A DNA stretch of 64,000 nucleotides from assembly GCF_963662255.1 (NCBI RefSeq), contig NC_085082.1:620001-684000 (forward strand). Reading direction: 5' to 3'. Numbering within the stretch: the stretch's first letter is position 1; each line of letters begins with the position of its first letter. Position numbers and translations under genes: made by a program. Shown in pieces: positions 1 through 9,350 of this stretch. The stretch comes from Cinclus cinclus (Eukaryota; Chordata; Aves; Passeriformes; Cinclidae). The notes under the pieces were generated by a model, which was not told where the DNA came from, did no database searches, and saw nothing but the letters and a program-made list of their open reading frames with translations.

Positions 1-99
1 TCCCTCTGGTGGCCTCTCCCTCGGTCCCCTCCTCGCCCTCCCCGTGTCCCTCCCGTGTCCCCGGGGTCCCGTTCCCGTCCTTGTCACACGCGGGGGGCG

Positions 100-262
100 T
101 GGTCTTGGTTCTAAGCCACGCCCTCAAAACGAGCGGATGTCCCGCCCCTTCATACTGGCGGGAATATTGGCGCGGGTGTGGTTAATTTGATTGACAGGGC
201 AGCGGTCCAATGGGGAGGGATATGACCACGCCCCTTCCCGCGGTACCGGAGAGCGCGCGGCG
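100..262 (+). promoter_or_regulatory. ERCC1: Probable ERCC1 promoter (CCAAT, E2F-like, GC-rich)
   Basis: A short non-repetitive CpG-rich block lies between low-complexity DNA and the 22-bp array. It holds a CCAAT box near 207 (ggtccaatgggg), an E2F-like pair near 151-175 (ggcgggaatattggcgcggg), and CACGCCC/CCGCCCC boxes near 115-150 and 228-236. Position about 500 bp upstream of the ERCC1 start codon makes it the likely promoter. The transcription start cannot be fixed from sequence alone. Confidence 0.5.
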
Positions 263-263
263 G

Positions 264-695
264 CTCCGGGACCCCAGAACCGAACCCGGGGACCCCAGAA
301 CCGAACGCGGGGGCTCCACAACCGAACCCGGGGACCCCAGAACCGAACGCGGGGGCTCCACAACCGAACCCGGGGACCCCAGAACCGAACGCGGGGACCC
401 CAGAACCGAACCCGGGACCCCAGAACCGAACCCGGGGCTCCAGAACCGAACCCGGGACCCCAGAACCGAACCCGGGACCCCAGAACTGAACTCGGGGACC
501 CCAGAACCGAACCCGGGGACCCCAGAACCGAACGCGGGGACCCCAGAACCGAACCCGGGGACCCCAGAACCGAACCCGGGACCCCAGAACCGAACGCGGG
601 GACCCCAGAACCGAACCCGGGACCCCAGAACCGAACCCGGGGACCCCAGAACCGAACCCGGGGACTCCAGAACCGAACCTGGGGACCCCAACACC
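264..695 (+). repeat. 22-bp minisatellite upstream of ERCC1 start codon
   Basis: About 20 tandem units of roughly 21-22 bp with core ccccagaaccgaacccgggg; variants have ctccacaaccgaa. It sits between the presumed promoter and the first coding exon, so it is either 5'UTR or proximal promoter sequence. The CpG-rich unit is open in several frames, which gives meaningless long reading frames on both strands. Confidence 0.85.
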
Positions 696-752
696 GGCTC
701 CGAGGTCCCCGGGACTTCCCGGAACCGACCCCAGATCCCCCCGAAGCGCTCC

Positions 753-3700
753 ATGGACCCGGACCCGAATCCCGGAGCCGCCACTGGCCCGGTAGCGGAA
801 CCGGCAGCGGCACCGGCGGGGAAGCGGCGGCGGTTCACGCTTCGACAGGAGGGGCCCGACGAGACCCCGGTACCGGCGGGGACCGGGGGGGGACCGGACC
901 GGGGAGGGACCGGGGATCGAACGGGGAACCGGGAAGGGACCGGAGAGGGACCGGGGATCGAACGGGAAGGGACTGGGGAGGGACCGGGGATCGAACGGGG
1001 GAACCGGGAAGGGACCGGGAAGGGACCGGGGAGGGAACGGGAAGGGAGCGGGGAGGGACCGGGGAGGGACCGGGGAGGGACCGGGGATCGAACGGGGGAA
1101 CCGGGAAGGGACCGGGGACATCACGGGAAGGGACCGGGGATCGAACGGGAAGGGACCGGGGACCGAATGGGAAGGGACCGGGGAGGAACTGGGGAGCGAA
1201 CGGGGGAACCGGGAAGGGACCGGGGACATCACGGGAAGGGACCGGGGACCGAACGGGAAGGGACCGGGGAGGGACCGGGGATCGAACGGGGGAACCGGGA
1301 AGGGACCGGGGACATCACGGGAAGGGACCGGAGAGGGACCGGGGACATCACGGGGAAACCGGAGAGGTGCGAGGAGACACCGGGGACATCACGGGGACAT
1401 CACGGGGACATCACGGGTAACCGGGAGCGAGGGGTGTGGGGACACCGGGGGTCCCGGGAGTGACCGGGGAAGGGACCGGGGTCATCACGGGGGAACCGGG
1501 AACGGGGGAGGGGGGGGTATGAGGTGACCCCGGTGTCCCCACGGGTGACCGGAAATGTCCCGGTGTCCCCGCCAGGTCCCGTCTCTGTTCAGAGCCTCCA
1601 CGGTGCCTCCCCAGGCTCCGGGTCCGGTTCCGGCTCCGGCTCCGGGTCCGGTTCCGATCCCGCCCGGTGCCGGTTCTTACGCTGAGTTCGTGGTGCGGGG
1701 CTCGGGGAGCACCGGGAAAGTTCCCCCGGGATCCTCCGGGACCTGCGGGGATCAGAACCGGGACCGGGACCGGGATCAGGACCAGGATCAGAACCGGAAC
1801 CGGGATCGGGATCAGAATCAGGATCAGGATCAGAACCGGGACCGGGACCGGGACCGGGATCAGGACCAGGATCAGGACCGGGACCAGAACCGGGATCAGG
1901 ACCAGGATCAGAACCGGAACCGGGATCGGGATCAGAACCGGGACCGAGCTCAGGATCCCGGACCCACCGGAACCGCCCCCTCGGGACCCCCGCCGGGACC
2001 CGCCCCCACCCCCGGGGACCGGAACCGGAACCGGAACCAGAACCGGGAGGTGCCGGCCCTGCCCGTGCTCAAACCGGGCACCAAGAGCAGCAGCATCATT
2101 GTCAGCCCGCGGCAGGTGGGCGGGGCCATATCGCGATAGGGGGAGGGGGGGGGCTGTCCCCGATATCGCGGGATTTGGGCTGATATCGCGACATGGGGGG
2201 AGGGTCCCGCCCCCTGATATCGCGGGATTTGGGCTGATATCGCGATAGGGGGAGGGTCCCGCCCCGTGATATCGCGGGATTTGGGCTGATATCGCGACAT
2301 TGGGGGTTCCCGCCCCCCGATATCGCGGGATTTGGGCTGATATCGCGATAGGGGGAGGGTCCCGCCCCCCGATATCGCGGGATTTGGGCTGATATCGCGA
2401 TAGGGGGGGTCCTGCCCCCGATATCGCGGCCGATGTCGCGACGTGGGCTGTGTCCCCAGCGCGGCAATCCGGTGCTGAAGTTCATCCGCAACGTCCCGTG
2501 GGAATTCGGGGACATCGTCCCCGACTACGTCCTGGGCCAGAGCAGCTGCGCCCTCTTCCTCAGGTGAGCCCAGGTGTGTCCCCAGGTGCCCCCCAGGTGC
2601 CCCCCAGGTATCCCCGGGTATCCCCAGGTGTCCCCAGGTGTGCCCAGGTATCCACATGTGTGTCCCAGGTGTCCCCAGGTGTGCCCCCAGGTATCCCCGG
2701 GTGTGTCCCAGTTGTCCCCGGGTATCCCCGGGTATCCCCAGGTATCCCCAGGTGTGTCCCAGGTGTCCCCAGGTGTGTCCCAGGTGTCCCCAGGTGTGCC
2801 CCCAGGTATCCCCAGGTGTGTCCCAGGTGTCCCCAGGTGTCCCTGTCCCCCAGTCTCAGGTACCATCACCTGAACCCCGATTACATCCACGAGCGGCTCC
2901 GGGCGCTGGGGCGGAGCTTCGGCCTGCAGGTGCTGCTGCTGCAGGTGGACGTGGTGAGCTGGCACTGTCACCTTGTCACCTTGTCACTGTCACCTGGGCA
3001 CTGTCGCTGTCACCTTGTCACCTTGGCATTGTCACCTTGGCATTGTCACCTGGGCACTCTCACCTTGTCACTCTCACCTTGCCACTGTCACTCCCTGTCC
3101 TCGTTCTTGTCCCTGTCCCCTCACCTGTCCCTGTCTCACCTGTCCCGTCCCACCTGTCCCTGTCCCCTCATCTGTCCCTGTCTCACCTGTCCCTGGCCCC
3201 TCACCTGTCCTTTCTCTCCTGTCCTGTCCCACCTGACCCTGTCTCACCTGTCCCTGTCCCACCTCTCATTGTCCCCTCACCTGTCCCTGTCCCACCTGTC
3301 CCTGTCCCATCACCTGTCCCTGTCTCACCTGTCCCATCCCACCTGTCCCTGTCCCCTCACCTGTCCCTGTCTCACCTTTCCCTGTCTCACCTGTCCCTGT
3401 CTCACCTGTCCCTGTCCCCTCACCTGTCCCTGTCTCACCTTTCCCTGTCTCACCTGTCCCTGTCTCACCTGTCCCTGTCTCACCTGTCTCACCTGTCCCT
3501 GTCCCCACAGAGGGACCCCCACCAGGCTCTCAAGGACCTGGCCAAGGTGTGTCTGCTCACGGACTGCACGCTGCTGCTGGCCTGGAGGTACCACCTGTCC
3601 CAGGTGTCCCTAAAATGTTCCCAGGTGTCCCCAGGTGTCCCCCAAACATCCCCAGAATGTCACCAGGTGTCCCCAGGTGTCCCTAAAATGTCCCCAGGTG

Positions 3701-6700
3701 TCCCTAAAATGTCTCCAGGTGTCCCCAAATGTCCCCAGGTGTCCCCAAAGTGTCCCCAGGTGTCCCCAGGTATCTCCAAAATGTCCCCAGGTGTCCCTAA
3801 ATGTCTCCAGGTGTCCCCAGGTGTCACCAAACATCCCTAAAGTGTCCCCAGGTGTCCCCAAAATGTCCCCAGGTGTCCCCAAAATGTCCCAGAATTTCCA
3901 AAAATGTCCCCAAAATGTCCCCAAGTGTCCCTAAAATGTCCCCAAACGTCCCCAAAATGTCTTCAGGTGTCCCCAGGTATCCCCAAAATGTCCCCAGGTG
4001 TCCCTAAATGTCTCCAGGTGTCCCCAGGTGTCCCCAAATGTCCCCAGGTGTCTCCAAAATGTCCCCAAAGTGTCCCCAGGTGTCCCCAAACATCCCCAAA
4101 ATGTCACCAGGTGTCCCCAGGTGTCCCCAGGTGTCCCCAAAATGTCCCCAGGTGTCCCCAGAATGTCCCAGAATTTCCAAAAATGTCCCCAAAATGTCCC
4201 CAGGTGTCCCCAAACATCCCCAAAATGTCACCAGGTGTCCCCAGGTGTCCCCAAAGTGTCCCCAGGTATCCCCAAAATGTCCCCAGGTGTCCCCAGGTGT
4301 CCCCAAAATGTCCCCAGGTGTCCCTAAAATGTCCCCAGGTGTCCCCAGAATGTCCCAGAATTTCCAAAAATGTCCCCAAAATGTCCCCAGGTGTCCCTAA
4401 AATGTCTCCAGGTGTCCCCAGGTGTCCCCAAATGTCCCCAGGTGTCCCCAGAATGTCCCAGAATTTCCAAAAATGTCCCCAAAGTGTCCCTAAAATGTCC
4501 CAAACATCCCCAAAACGTCCCCAAAATGTCCCCAACACGTCCCCAAAATGTCCCCAACGTCCCCAAAATGTCCCCAAATGTCCCCAAAATGTCCCCAAAT
4601 GTCCCCAAAATGTCCCCAAATGTCCCCAAAGCGCGGAGGAGGCCGCCAGGTACCTGGAAACTTTCAAATCCTACGAGCAGAAACCGCCGGACCTGCTCAA
4701 GGAACGCGTGGAGCAGGATTTCCTGTCACGGGTCAGTGTCCCCAAAATGTCCCCAATTGTCCCCAAAATGTCCCCAAATGTCCCCAATTGTCCTCAAATG
4801 TCCCCAAAATGTCCCCAATTGTCCCCAAATGTCCCCAATTGTCCTCAAATGTCCTCAAATGTCCCCAAAATGTCCCCAATTGTCCTCAAATGTCCCCAAA
4901 TGTCCCCAATTGTCCTCAAATGTCCCCAAAATGTCCCCAAAATGTCCCCAAATGTCCCCAATTGTCCCCAAAATGTCCCCAAAATGTCCCCAATTGTCCT
5001 CAAATGTCCCCAAAATGTCCCCAAATGTCCCCAATTGTCCTCAAATGTCCCCAAAATGTCCCCAATTGTCCCCAAAATGTCCCCAAATGTCCTCAATTGT
5101 CCCCAAAATGTCCCCAAATGTCCCCAATTGTCCTCAAATGTCCCCAAAATGTCCCCAAAATGTCCCCAAATGTCCCCAATTGTCCTCAAATGTCCCCAAA
5201 ATGTCCCCAAAATGTCCCCAAAATGTCCCCAAGTGTCCCGAAAATGTCCCCAAAATGTCCCCAAGTGTCTCCAAAGTGTCCCCTGATCCCCCCAGTGTCC
5301 CCAAATGTCCCCAAACTGTCTCCAAATGTCCCCAAATGTCCCTAAATGTCCCCAAAATGTCCCCAAGTGTCCCCAAATGTCCTCAAATGTCCCTAAATGT
5401 CCCCAAAATGTCCTCAAATGTCCCCAAAGGTCCCCAAAATGTCCCCAAATGTCCCCAAACTGTCTCCAAATGTCCCCAGAATGTCCCCAAATGTCCCCAA
5501 GTGTCCCCAAATGTCCCCAGAATGTCCCAAAATGTCCCCAAGTGTCTCCAAAGTGTCCCCAAGTGTCCCCAAACTGTCTCCAAATGTCCCCAGAATGTCC
5601 CAAAGTGTCCCCAAGTGTCTCCAAAGTGTCCCCAAGTGTCCCCAAACTGTCTCCAAATGTCCCCAGAATGTCCCCAAATGTCCCCAAATGTCCCCAAATG
5701 TCCCCAAATGTCCCCAAATGTCCCCTGCCCCCCTCCAGGTGACAGACTGCCTGACCAGCGTCAAATCCGTCAACAAAACGGACGCCCTGAGCCTGCTGGG
5801 CACTTTTGGGGTGAGTGACATTTGGGGACGTGCCACCCTCGGGGTGTCCCCGACCTCTGGGGTTTTTGTCACCTCTGTGTCCCCTCCCCGCAGTCGCTGG
5901 CGGCCGTGGCGGGAGCGTCCCGTGAGGATTTGTCCCTTTGTCCTGGCGTGGGACCCCAAAAAGTGAGTGACAAAAAAAAAAAAGGGACAGAGCTGGGGAT
6001 GTTTGGGACATGTTTGGGGACATTTGGGGACATTTGGGACAGGTTTGGGGACATTTGGGACAGAGCTGGGGATATTTGGGGACATTTGGGACAGGTTTGG
6101 GGACATTTGGGACATTTAGGAGACATTTGGGACAGGTTTGGGGACATTTGGGACAGATTTGGGGACATTTGGGGACATTTGGGACAGGTTTGGGGACATT
6201 TGGGACAGGTTTGGGGACATTTGGGGACATTTAGGAGACATTTGGGACATGTTTGGGACATTTGGGACATGTTTGGGACATTTGGGGACATTTAGGAGAC
6301 ATTTGGGACAGATTTGGGGACATTTGGGACATGTTTGGGACATTTGGGGACATTTGGGAGACATTTGGGACAGGTTTGGGGACATTTGGGACAGATTTGG
6401 GGACATTTGGGACAGGTTTGGGACATTTGGGACAGATTTGGGGACATTTGGGACATGTTTGGGACATTTGGGACAGGTTTGGGACATTTGGGGACATTTA
6501 GGAGACATTTGGGACAGATTTGGGGACATTTGGGACAGATTTGGGGACACCCGTTGTCCTCTCTTGTCCCTTTGTCCTGGCGTGGGACCCCAAAAAGTGA
6601 GTGACAAAAAAAAGGGACAGAGCTGGGGATGTTTGGGACATGTTTGGGGACATTTGGGACAGATTTGGGGACATTTGGCACAGGTTTGGGACATTTGGGG

Positions 6701-7479
6701 ACAAACTTTGGGACATTTAGGGACATTTGGGACAGAACTGGGGACACATCTGGGGACATTTGGGACAGAGCTGGGGACATTTGGGACAGATTTGGGGACA
6801 TTTGGGACAGGTTTGGGACAGATTTGGGGACATTTGGGGACATTTGGGACAGGTTTGGGGACATTTGGGACAGGTTGGGGACATTTGGGGACATTTGGGA
6901 CAGGTTTGGGACATTTGGGGACATTTGAGAGACATTTTGGACAGATTTGGGGACATTTGGGACATGTTTGGGACATTTGGGGACAAACTTTGGGACATTT
7001 AGGGACATTTGGGACATGTTTGGGACATTTGGGGACATTTAGGAGACATTTGGGACAGGTTTGGGGACATTTGGGACATGTTTGGGACATTTGGGGACAT
7101 TTAGGAGACATTTGGGACAGGTTTGGGGACATTTGGGACATGTTTGGGACATTTGGGGACATTTAGGAGACATTTGGGACAGGTTTGGGACATTCGGGAC
7201 AGGTTTGGGACATTTGGGACAGGTTTGGGGACATTTGGGGATATTTTGGGACATTAGGGACAGGTTTGGGACATTTGGGACAGATTTGGGGACATTTGGG
7301 ACAGGTTTGGGGACATTTGGGACAGGTTTGGGGACATTTGGGGATATTTTGGGACATTAGGGACGGATTTGGGGACATTTGGGGACATTTGGGGACACCC
7401 GTTGTCCTCTCTTGTCCCCAACCAGGCCAAGCGCCTCTTTGATGTCCTGCACGAGCCTTTCCTCCAGACCCCCCGATGA
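753..7479 (+). CDS. ERCC1: DNA excision repair protein ERCC-1, complete, 9 coding exons
   Basis: Non-catalytic partner of XPF (ERCC4); together they form the structure-specific nuclease that cuts 5' of lesions in nucleotide-excision and crosslink repair, in the nucleus. Coding exons: 753-869, 1576-2115, 2460-2563, 2854-2953, 3511-3587, 4632-4731, 5739-5810, 5894-5962, 7426-7479. All have GT/AG ends and matching phases (1233 nt, 410 aa; human has 297). The start MDPDPNPG resembles the human MDPGKDK. Residues about 220-346 form the central XPA/DNA-binding domain ([32 protein letters not shown]). Residues about 347-410 are the tandem helix-hairpin-helix XPF-binding domain ([31 protein letters not shown]). 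The extra length comes mainly from a 69-residue D/N-R/Q dipeptide expansion in exon 2. The gene meets POLR1G tail-to-tail. Identity is secure; the exact N-terminal exon structure is less so. Confidence 0.95.
870..1575 (+). repeat. ERCC1 intron 1: G-rich GGGACCGGGGATCGAACGGG minisatellite
   Basis: The intron is largely an irregular tandem array of gggaccggggatcgaacggg/gggaagggaccgggg, with interspersed gacatcacgg words towards its 3' end (about 1100-1420). It is strongly G-rich on the coding strand and has many runs of three or more G, so it is a potential quadruplex former. No other gene is seen in it. Confidence 0.8.
1750..1956 (+). repeat. ERCC1: Coding repeat in ERCC1 exon 2: D/N-R/Q dipeptides
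   Basis: An in-frame degenerate 6-bp/18-bp array (words gaccgg, gatcag, aaccgg) encodes about 69 residues of alternating Asp/Asn and Arg/Gln, protein residues about 98-166. It lies between SGTCG and AQDPGPTG, upstream of the conserved [15 protein letters not shown] segment, and has no stop or frameshift. Human ERCC1 has no such segment. Exonic status is inferred from the open frame with conserved sequence on both sides. Confidence 0.8.
2116..2459 (+). repeat. ERCC1 intron 2: about 58-bp minisatellite with TATCGCGATA palindromes
   Basis: About six units of roughly 55-60 bp contain gatatcgcgggatttgggc then tgatatcgcgataggggg and a gggtcccgcccc tail. The 10-bp perfect palindrome tatcgcgata, or its half atatcgcg, recurs throughout and is very CpG-dense. 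The true acceptor is tgtccccag at 2451-2459. Confidence 0.85.
2564..2853 (+). repeat. ERCC1 intron 3: CCCCAGGTGT array
   Basis: A tandem 10-13-bp array of ccccaggtgt/cccaggtatc fills the intron between the donor at 2564 and the acceptor at 2853. Each unit juxtaposes a cag acceptor core and a gtgt/gtat donor core. Confidence 0.85.
2954..3510 (+). repeat. ERCC1 intron 4: TGTCACCTTGGCA then CACCTGTCCCTGTC array
   Basis: The proximal part (about 2965-3090) has tgtcaccttgtcac repeats. The rest (about 3100-3505) is a pyrimidine-rich cacctgtccctgtctcacc array ending at the acceptor tgtccccacag. It holds nothing else recognisable. Confidence 0.8.
3588..4631 (+). repeat. ERCC1 intron 5: TGTCCCCAGG/TGTCCCCAAAA decamer array
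   Basis: About 1 kb of 10-11-bp units tgtccccagg, tgtccccaaa and tgtccctaaa. Longer higher-order blocks contain cagaatttccaaaaatgtcc, which recurs near 3890, 4170, 4355 and 4460. The exon begins after tccccaaag at 4631, an acceptor created out of the repeat itself. Confidence 0.85.
4732..5738 (+). repeat. ERCC1 intron 6: TGTCCCCAAA decamer array
   Basis: About 1 kb of tgtccccaaa/tgtccccaat/tgtcctcaaa decamers, with the variant tgtctccaaa later on. It is C-rich on the coding strand and is the reverse complement of the intron 8 array. It ends at the acceptor ccctccag at 5738. Confidence 0.9.
5963..7425 (+). repeat. ERCC1 intron 8: GGACATTTGG decamer array
   Basis: About 1.4 kb of ggggacattt, gggacaggtt and gggacatgtt units, G-rich on the coding strand. 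It is the reverse complement of the decamer family in introns 5 and 6. A non-repeat island at about 6546-6615 interrupts it and duplicates exon 8 sequence (separate entry). Confidence 0.9.
6546..6615 (+). pseudogene. Duplicate of ERCC1 exon 8 3' end with its donor
   Basis: Bases 6546-6570 match the sequence just upstream of exon 9 (7396-7419, acccgttgtcctctcttgtc). They run directly into a copy of the 3' end of exon 8 and its donor (ctttgtcctggcgtgggacc then ccaaaaagtgagtgac), matching 5933-5985. This is the junction of a tandem duplication spanning late exon 8 to just before exon 9. The copy lacks its own acceptor and the 5' half of the exon, so it is a ghost exon end, not a usable internal exon. 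Confidence 0.8.
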
Positions 7480-8548
7480 GCCCCAAAATCCCCCAAAATC
7501 CTCCCCAAAATCCCCCAAATCTCCCCCAAAATCCCCCAAATCCTCCCCCAAATCCCCAAAATCCCCCAAATCCTCCCCAAAATCCCCAAAAATCCTCCCC
7601 CAAATCCCCCTAAATCCCCCCAAATCTCCCCAAAATCCACCCAAAATCCCCCCAAATCCCCCAAAAATCCCCAAAATCCTCCCAAATCCTTCCCAAATCT
7701 CCCCAAAATCCCCCCAAATCCTCCCAAAATTCCCTGAAATCTTCCCAAAATCCTCCCAAAGTCCCCCCAAATCCTCCCAAAATCCCCCAAATCTCCCCCA
7801 AAATCCCCCAAATCCCCTTGAATTCCCCCTAAATCCCCCCCAAATCCTCCCAAAATCCTCCAAAATCCTTCCCAAATCTCCCCAAAGTCCCCCCAAATCC
7901 TCCCAAAATCCCCCAAATCCCCTTGAATTCCCCCTAAATCCCCCCAAATCTCCCCCAAATCCCCAAAATCCCCCAAAATCCTCCCCAAAATCCCCCAAAT
8001 CTCCCCCAAAATCCCCCAAATCCTCCCCCAAATCCCCAAAATCCCCCAAATCCTCCCCAAAATCCCCAAAAATCCTCCCCCAAATCCCTCTAAATCCCCC
8101 CAAATCTCCCCAAAATCCCCCCCAAATCCCAAATCTCCCCAAAATCCACCCAAAATCCCCCCAAATCCCCCAAAAATCCCCAAAATCCTCCCAAAATCCT
8201 CCAAAATCCTTCCCAAATCTCCCCAAAATCCCCCCAAATCCTCCCAAAATTCCCCAAAATCCTCCCAAAATCCTCCCAAAGTCCCCCCAAATCCTCCCAA
8301 AATCCCCCAAATCTCCCCCAAAATCCCCCAAATCCCCTTGAATTCCCCCTAAATCCCCCCCAAATCCCCCAAATCCTCCCAAAATCCTCCAAAATCCTTC
8401 CCAAATCTCCCCCAAAGTCCCCCCAAATCCTCCCAAAATCCCCCAAAATCCCCCAAATCCCCTTGAATTCCCCCTAAATCCCCCCAAATCTCCCCCAAAT
8501 CCCCAAAATCCTCCCAAAATCCCCAAAATCCCCCCCCAAATCCAATAT
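7480..8548 (+). repeat. ERCC1 3'UTR: AATCCCCCAAATCC array
   Basis: Directly after the ERCC1 stop, about 1 kb of ccccaaaatcccccaaatcc and related 10-21-bp units. There are two long near-repeats of a larger block (about 7490-7970 and 7970-8540), marked by the word cttgaattccccctaaatcc at four places. It is presumably transcribed as 3'UTR because the first plausible poly(A) signal comes after it. Confidence 0.8.
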
Positions 8549-8551
8549 TTT

Positions 8552-8557
8552 TTTATA
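8552..8557 (-). terminator. POLR1G: Possible POLR1G poly(A) signal TATAAA
   Basis: On the minus strand the same AT-rich island reads TATAAA, a known variant poly(A) signal, about 43 bp past the POLR1G stop. The two convergent genes may share one compact bidirectional 3'-end element. This is inferred from position and the hexamer only. Confidence 0.4.
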
Positions 8558-8562
8558 ATAAA
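8557..8562 (+). terminator. ERCC1: ERCC1 poly(A) signal AATAAA
   Basis: AATAAA lies in the short AT-rich island tttttttataataaatgac that separates the ERCC1 3'UTR repeat from POLR1G. It is the only canonical signal after the ERCC1 stop and lies 38 bp before the convergent POLR1G stop codon. Confidence 0.7.
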
Positions 8563-8599
8563 TGACATTTAGAGGTGACAAAAGTGACGTTTTTCGGGG

Positions 8600-9044
8600 T
8601 CACTCCTGCTCTTTGTGCTTCTTCTTCTTCTTCTTCTTCCTCTTGGCCACCTCGGGCTCCTCTGTGGCTACCAGGACGTCCCGGGGGGGTCCCGACCCCT
8701 CCCCGGGCTCTGTCCCCGTGGGTGGCACCGTCCCCTCCGGTGTCACCGTGTCCCCAAGTGCCACCAGCTCCGCCGTCACCTTCCTCTTCTTCCTCTTCGT
8801 TTTTGGGGTCTCCGGGGGGGTCCCAAAACTCTGGGTGATGATGAGGGACCCCCGAATGGGGGGGGCACAAGCCAGGGACCCCTCGGGGGGGACAGGGGAC
8901 AGCAGGAGGGGACAGTCCCCTCCCCCGGGGCCACCTCGGAGGACGTAGAGTTTGGTGTCCCCGATGTCCCCGTTGTTGTCACCTCCCCCCGGGGGGGTCC
9001 GCAGGTGCTCGAGGCCGTTCAGGGGCACGGGGCAGCCCTCGAGG
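8600..9044 (-). CDS. POLR1G: RNA polymerase I subunit RPA34 (CD3EAP/ASE-1), last exon only
   Basis: Subunit G of RNA polymerase I (yeast Rpa34.5 homologue); with the RPA49 subunit it forms the TFIIF-like module in the nucleolus. The final exon (acceptor AG at 9046-9045, stop at 8600-8602) encodes 147 aa beginning LEGCPVPLNGLEHL. This aligns with the human segment NGRHVPLSGSQIV. A region like the human one after it follows (KLYVLRGGPGGGDCPLLLSP; GSLACAPPIRGSLIITQSFG), then a Lys-rich tail ([23 protein letters not shown]). The tail-to-tail pairing with ERCC1 is also the human arrangement. The human protein has about 510 aa with a long Lys-rich tail; this tail is far shorter. A 19-nt piece at 9132-9150 (minus) ending before a GTGACA donor could be the end of the previous exon. 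Everything further 5' is lost in gap 1. Confidence 0.8.
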
Positions 9045-9150
9045 CTGGGGGAGGGGGAGGGGGGGGGGGACACATTGTCATTGTCACCTCCCCACATTGT
9101 CATTGTCACCTCCCCACATTGTCATTGTCACCTCCGGGTGGCACCGGGAC

Positions 9151-9350
9151 NNNNNNNNNNNNNNNNNNNNNNNNNNNNNNNNNNNNNNNNNNNNNNNNNN
9201 NNNNNNNNNNNNNNNNNNNNNNNNNNNNNNNNNNNNNNNNNNNNNNNNNNNNNNNNNNNNNNNNNNNNNNNNNNNNNNNNNNNNNNNNNNNNNNNNNNNN
9301 NNNNNNNNNNNNNNNNNNNNNNNNNNNNNNNNNNNNNNNNNNNNNNNNNN
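9151..9350. other. Assembly gap 1 (200 N)
   Basis: Exactly 200 N, a conventional placeholder for a gap of unknown size. It is flanked on the right by C/A homopolymer arrays, a plausible cause of the break. The 5' exons of POLR1G (minus) and of HIF3A (plus) are missing here. Confidence 0.99.

Noticed and set aside
191..1463. Two 400-codon open frames over the ERCC1 5' region
   Set aside because: They join the 22-bp upstream array, ERCC1 exon 1 and the intron 1 array; only 753-869 resembles ERCC1 and a donor ends it at 870.
5960..7420. Telomere-like or centromeric satellite
   Set aside because: G-rich decamers resemble TTAGGG only superficially; no TTAGGG tract is seen and the array is bounded by ERCC1 exons.
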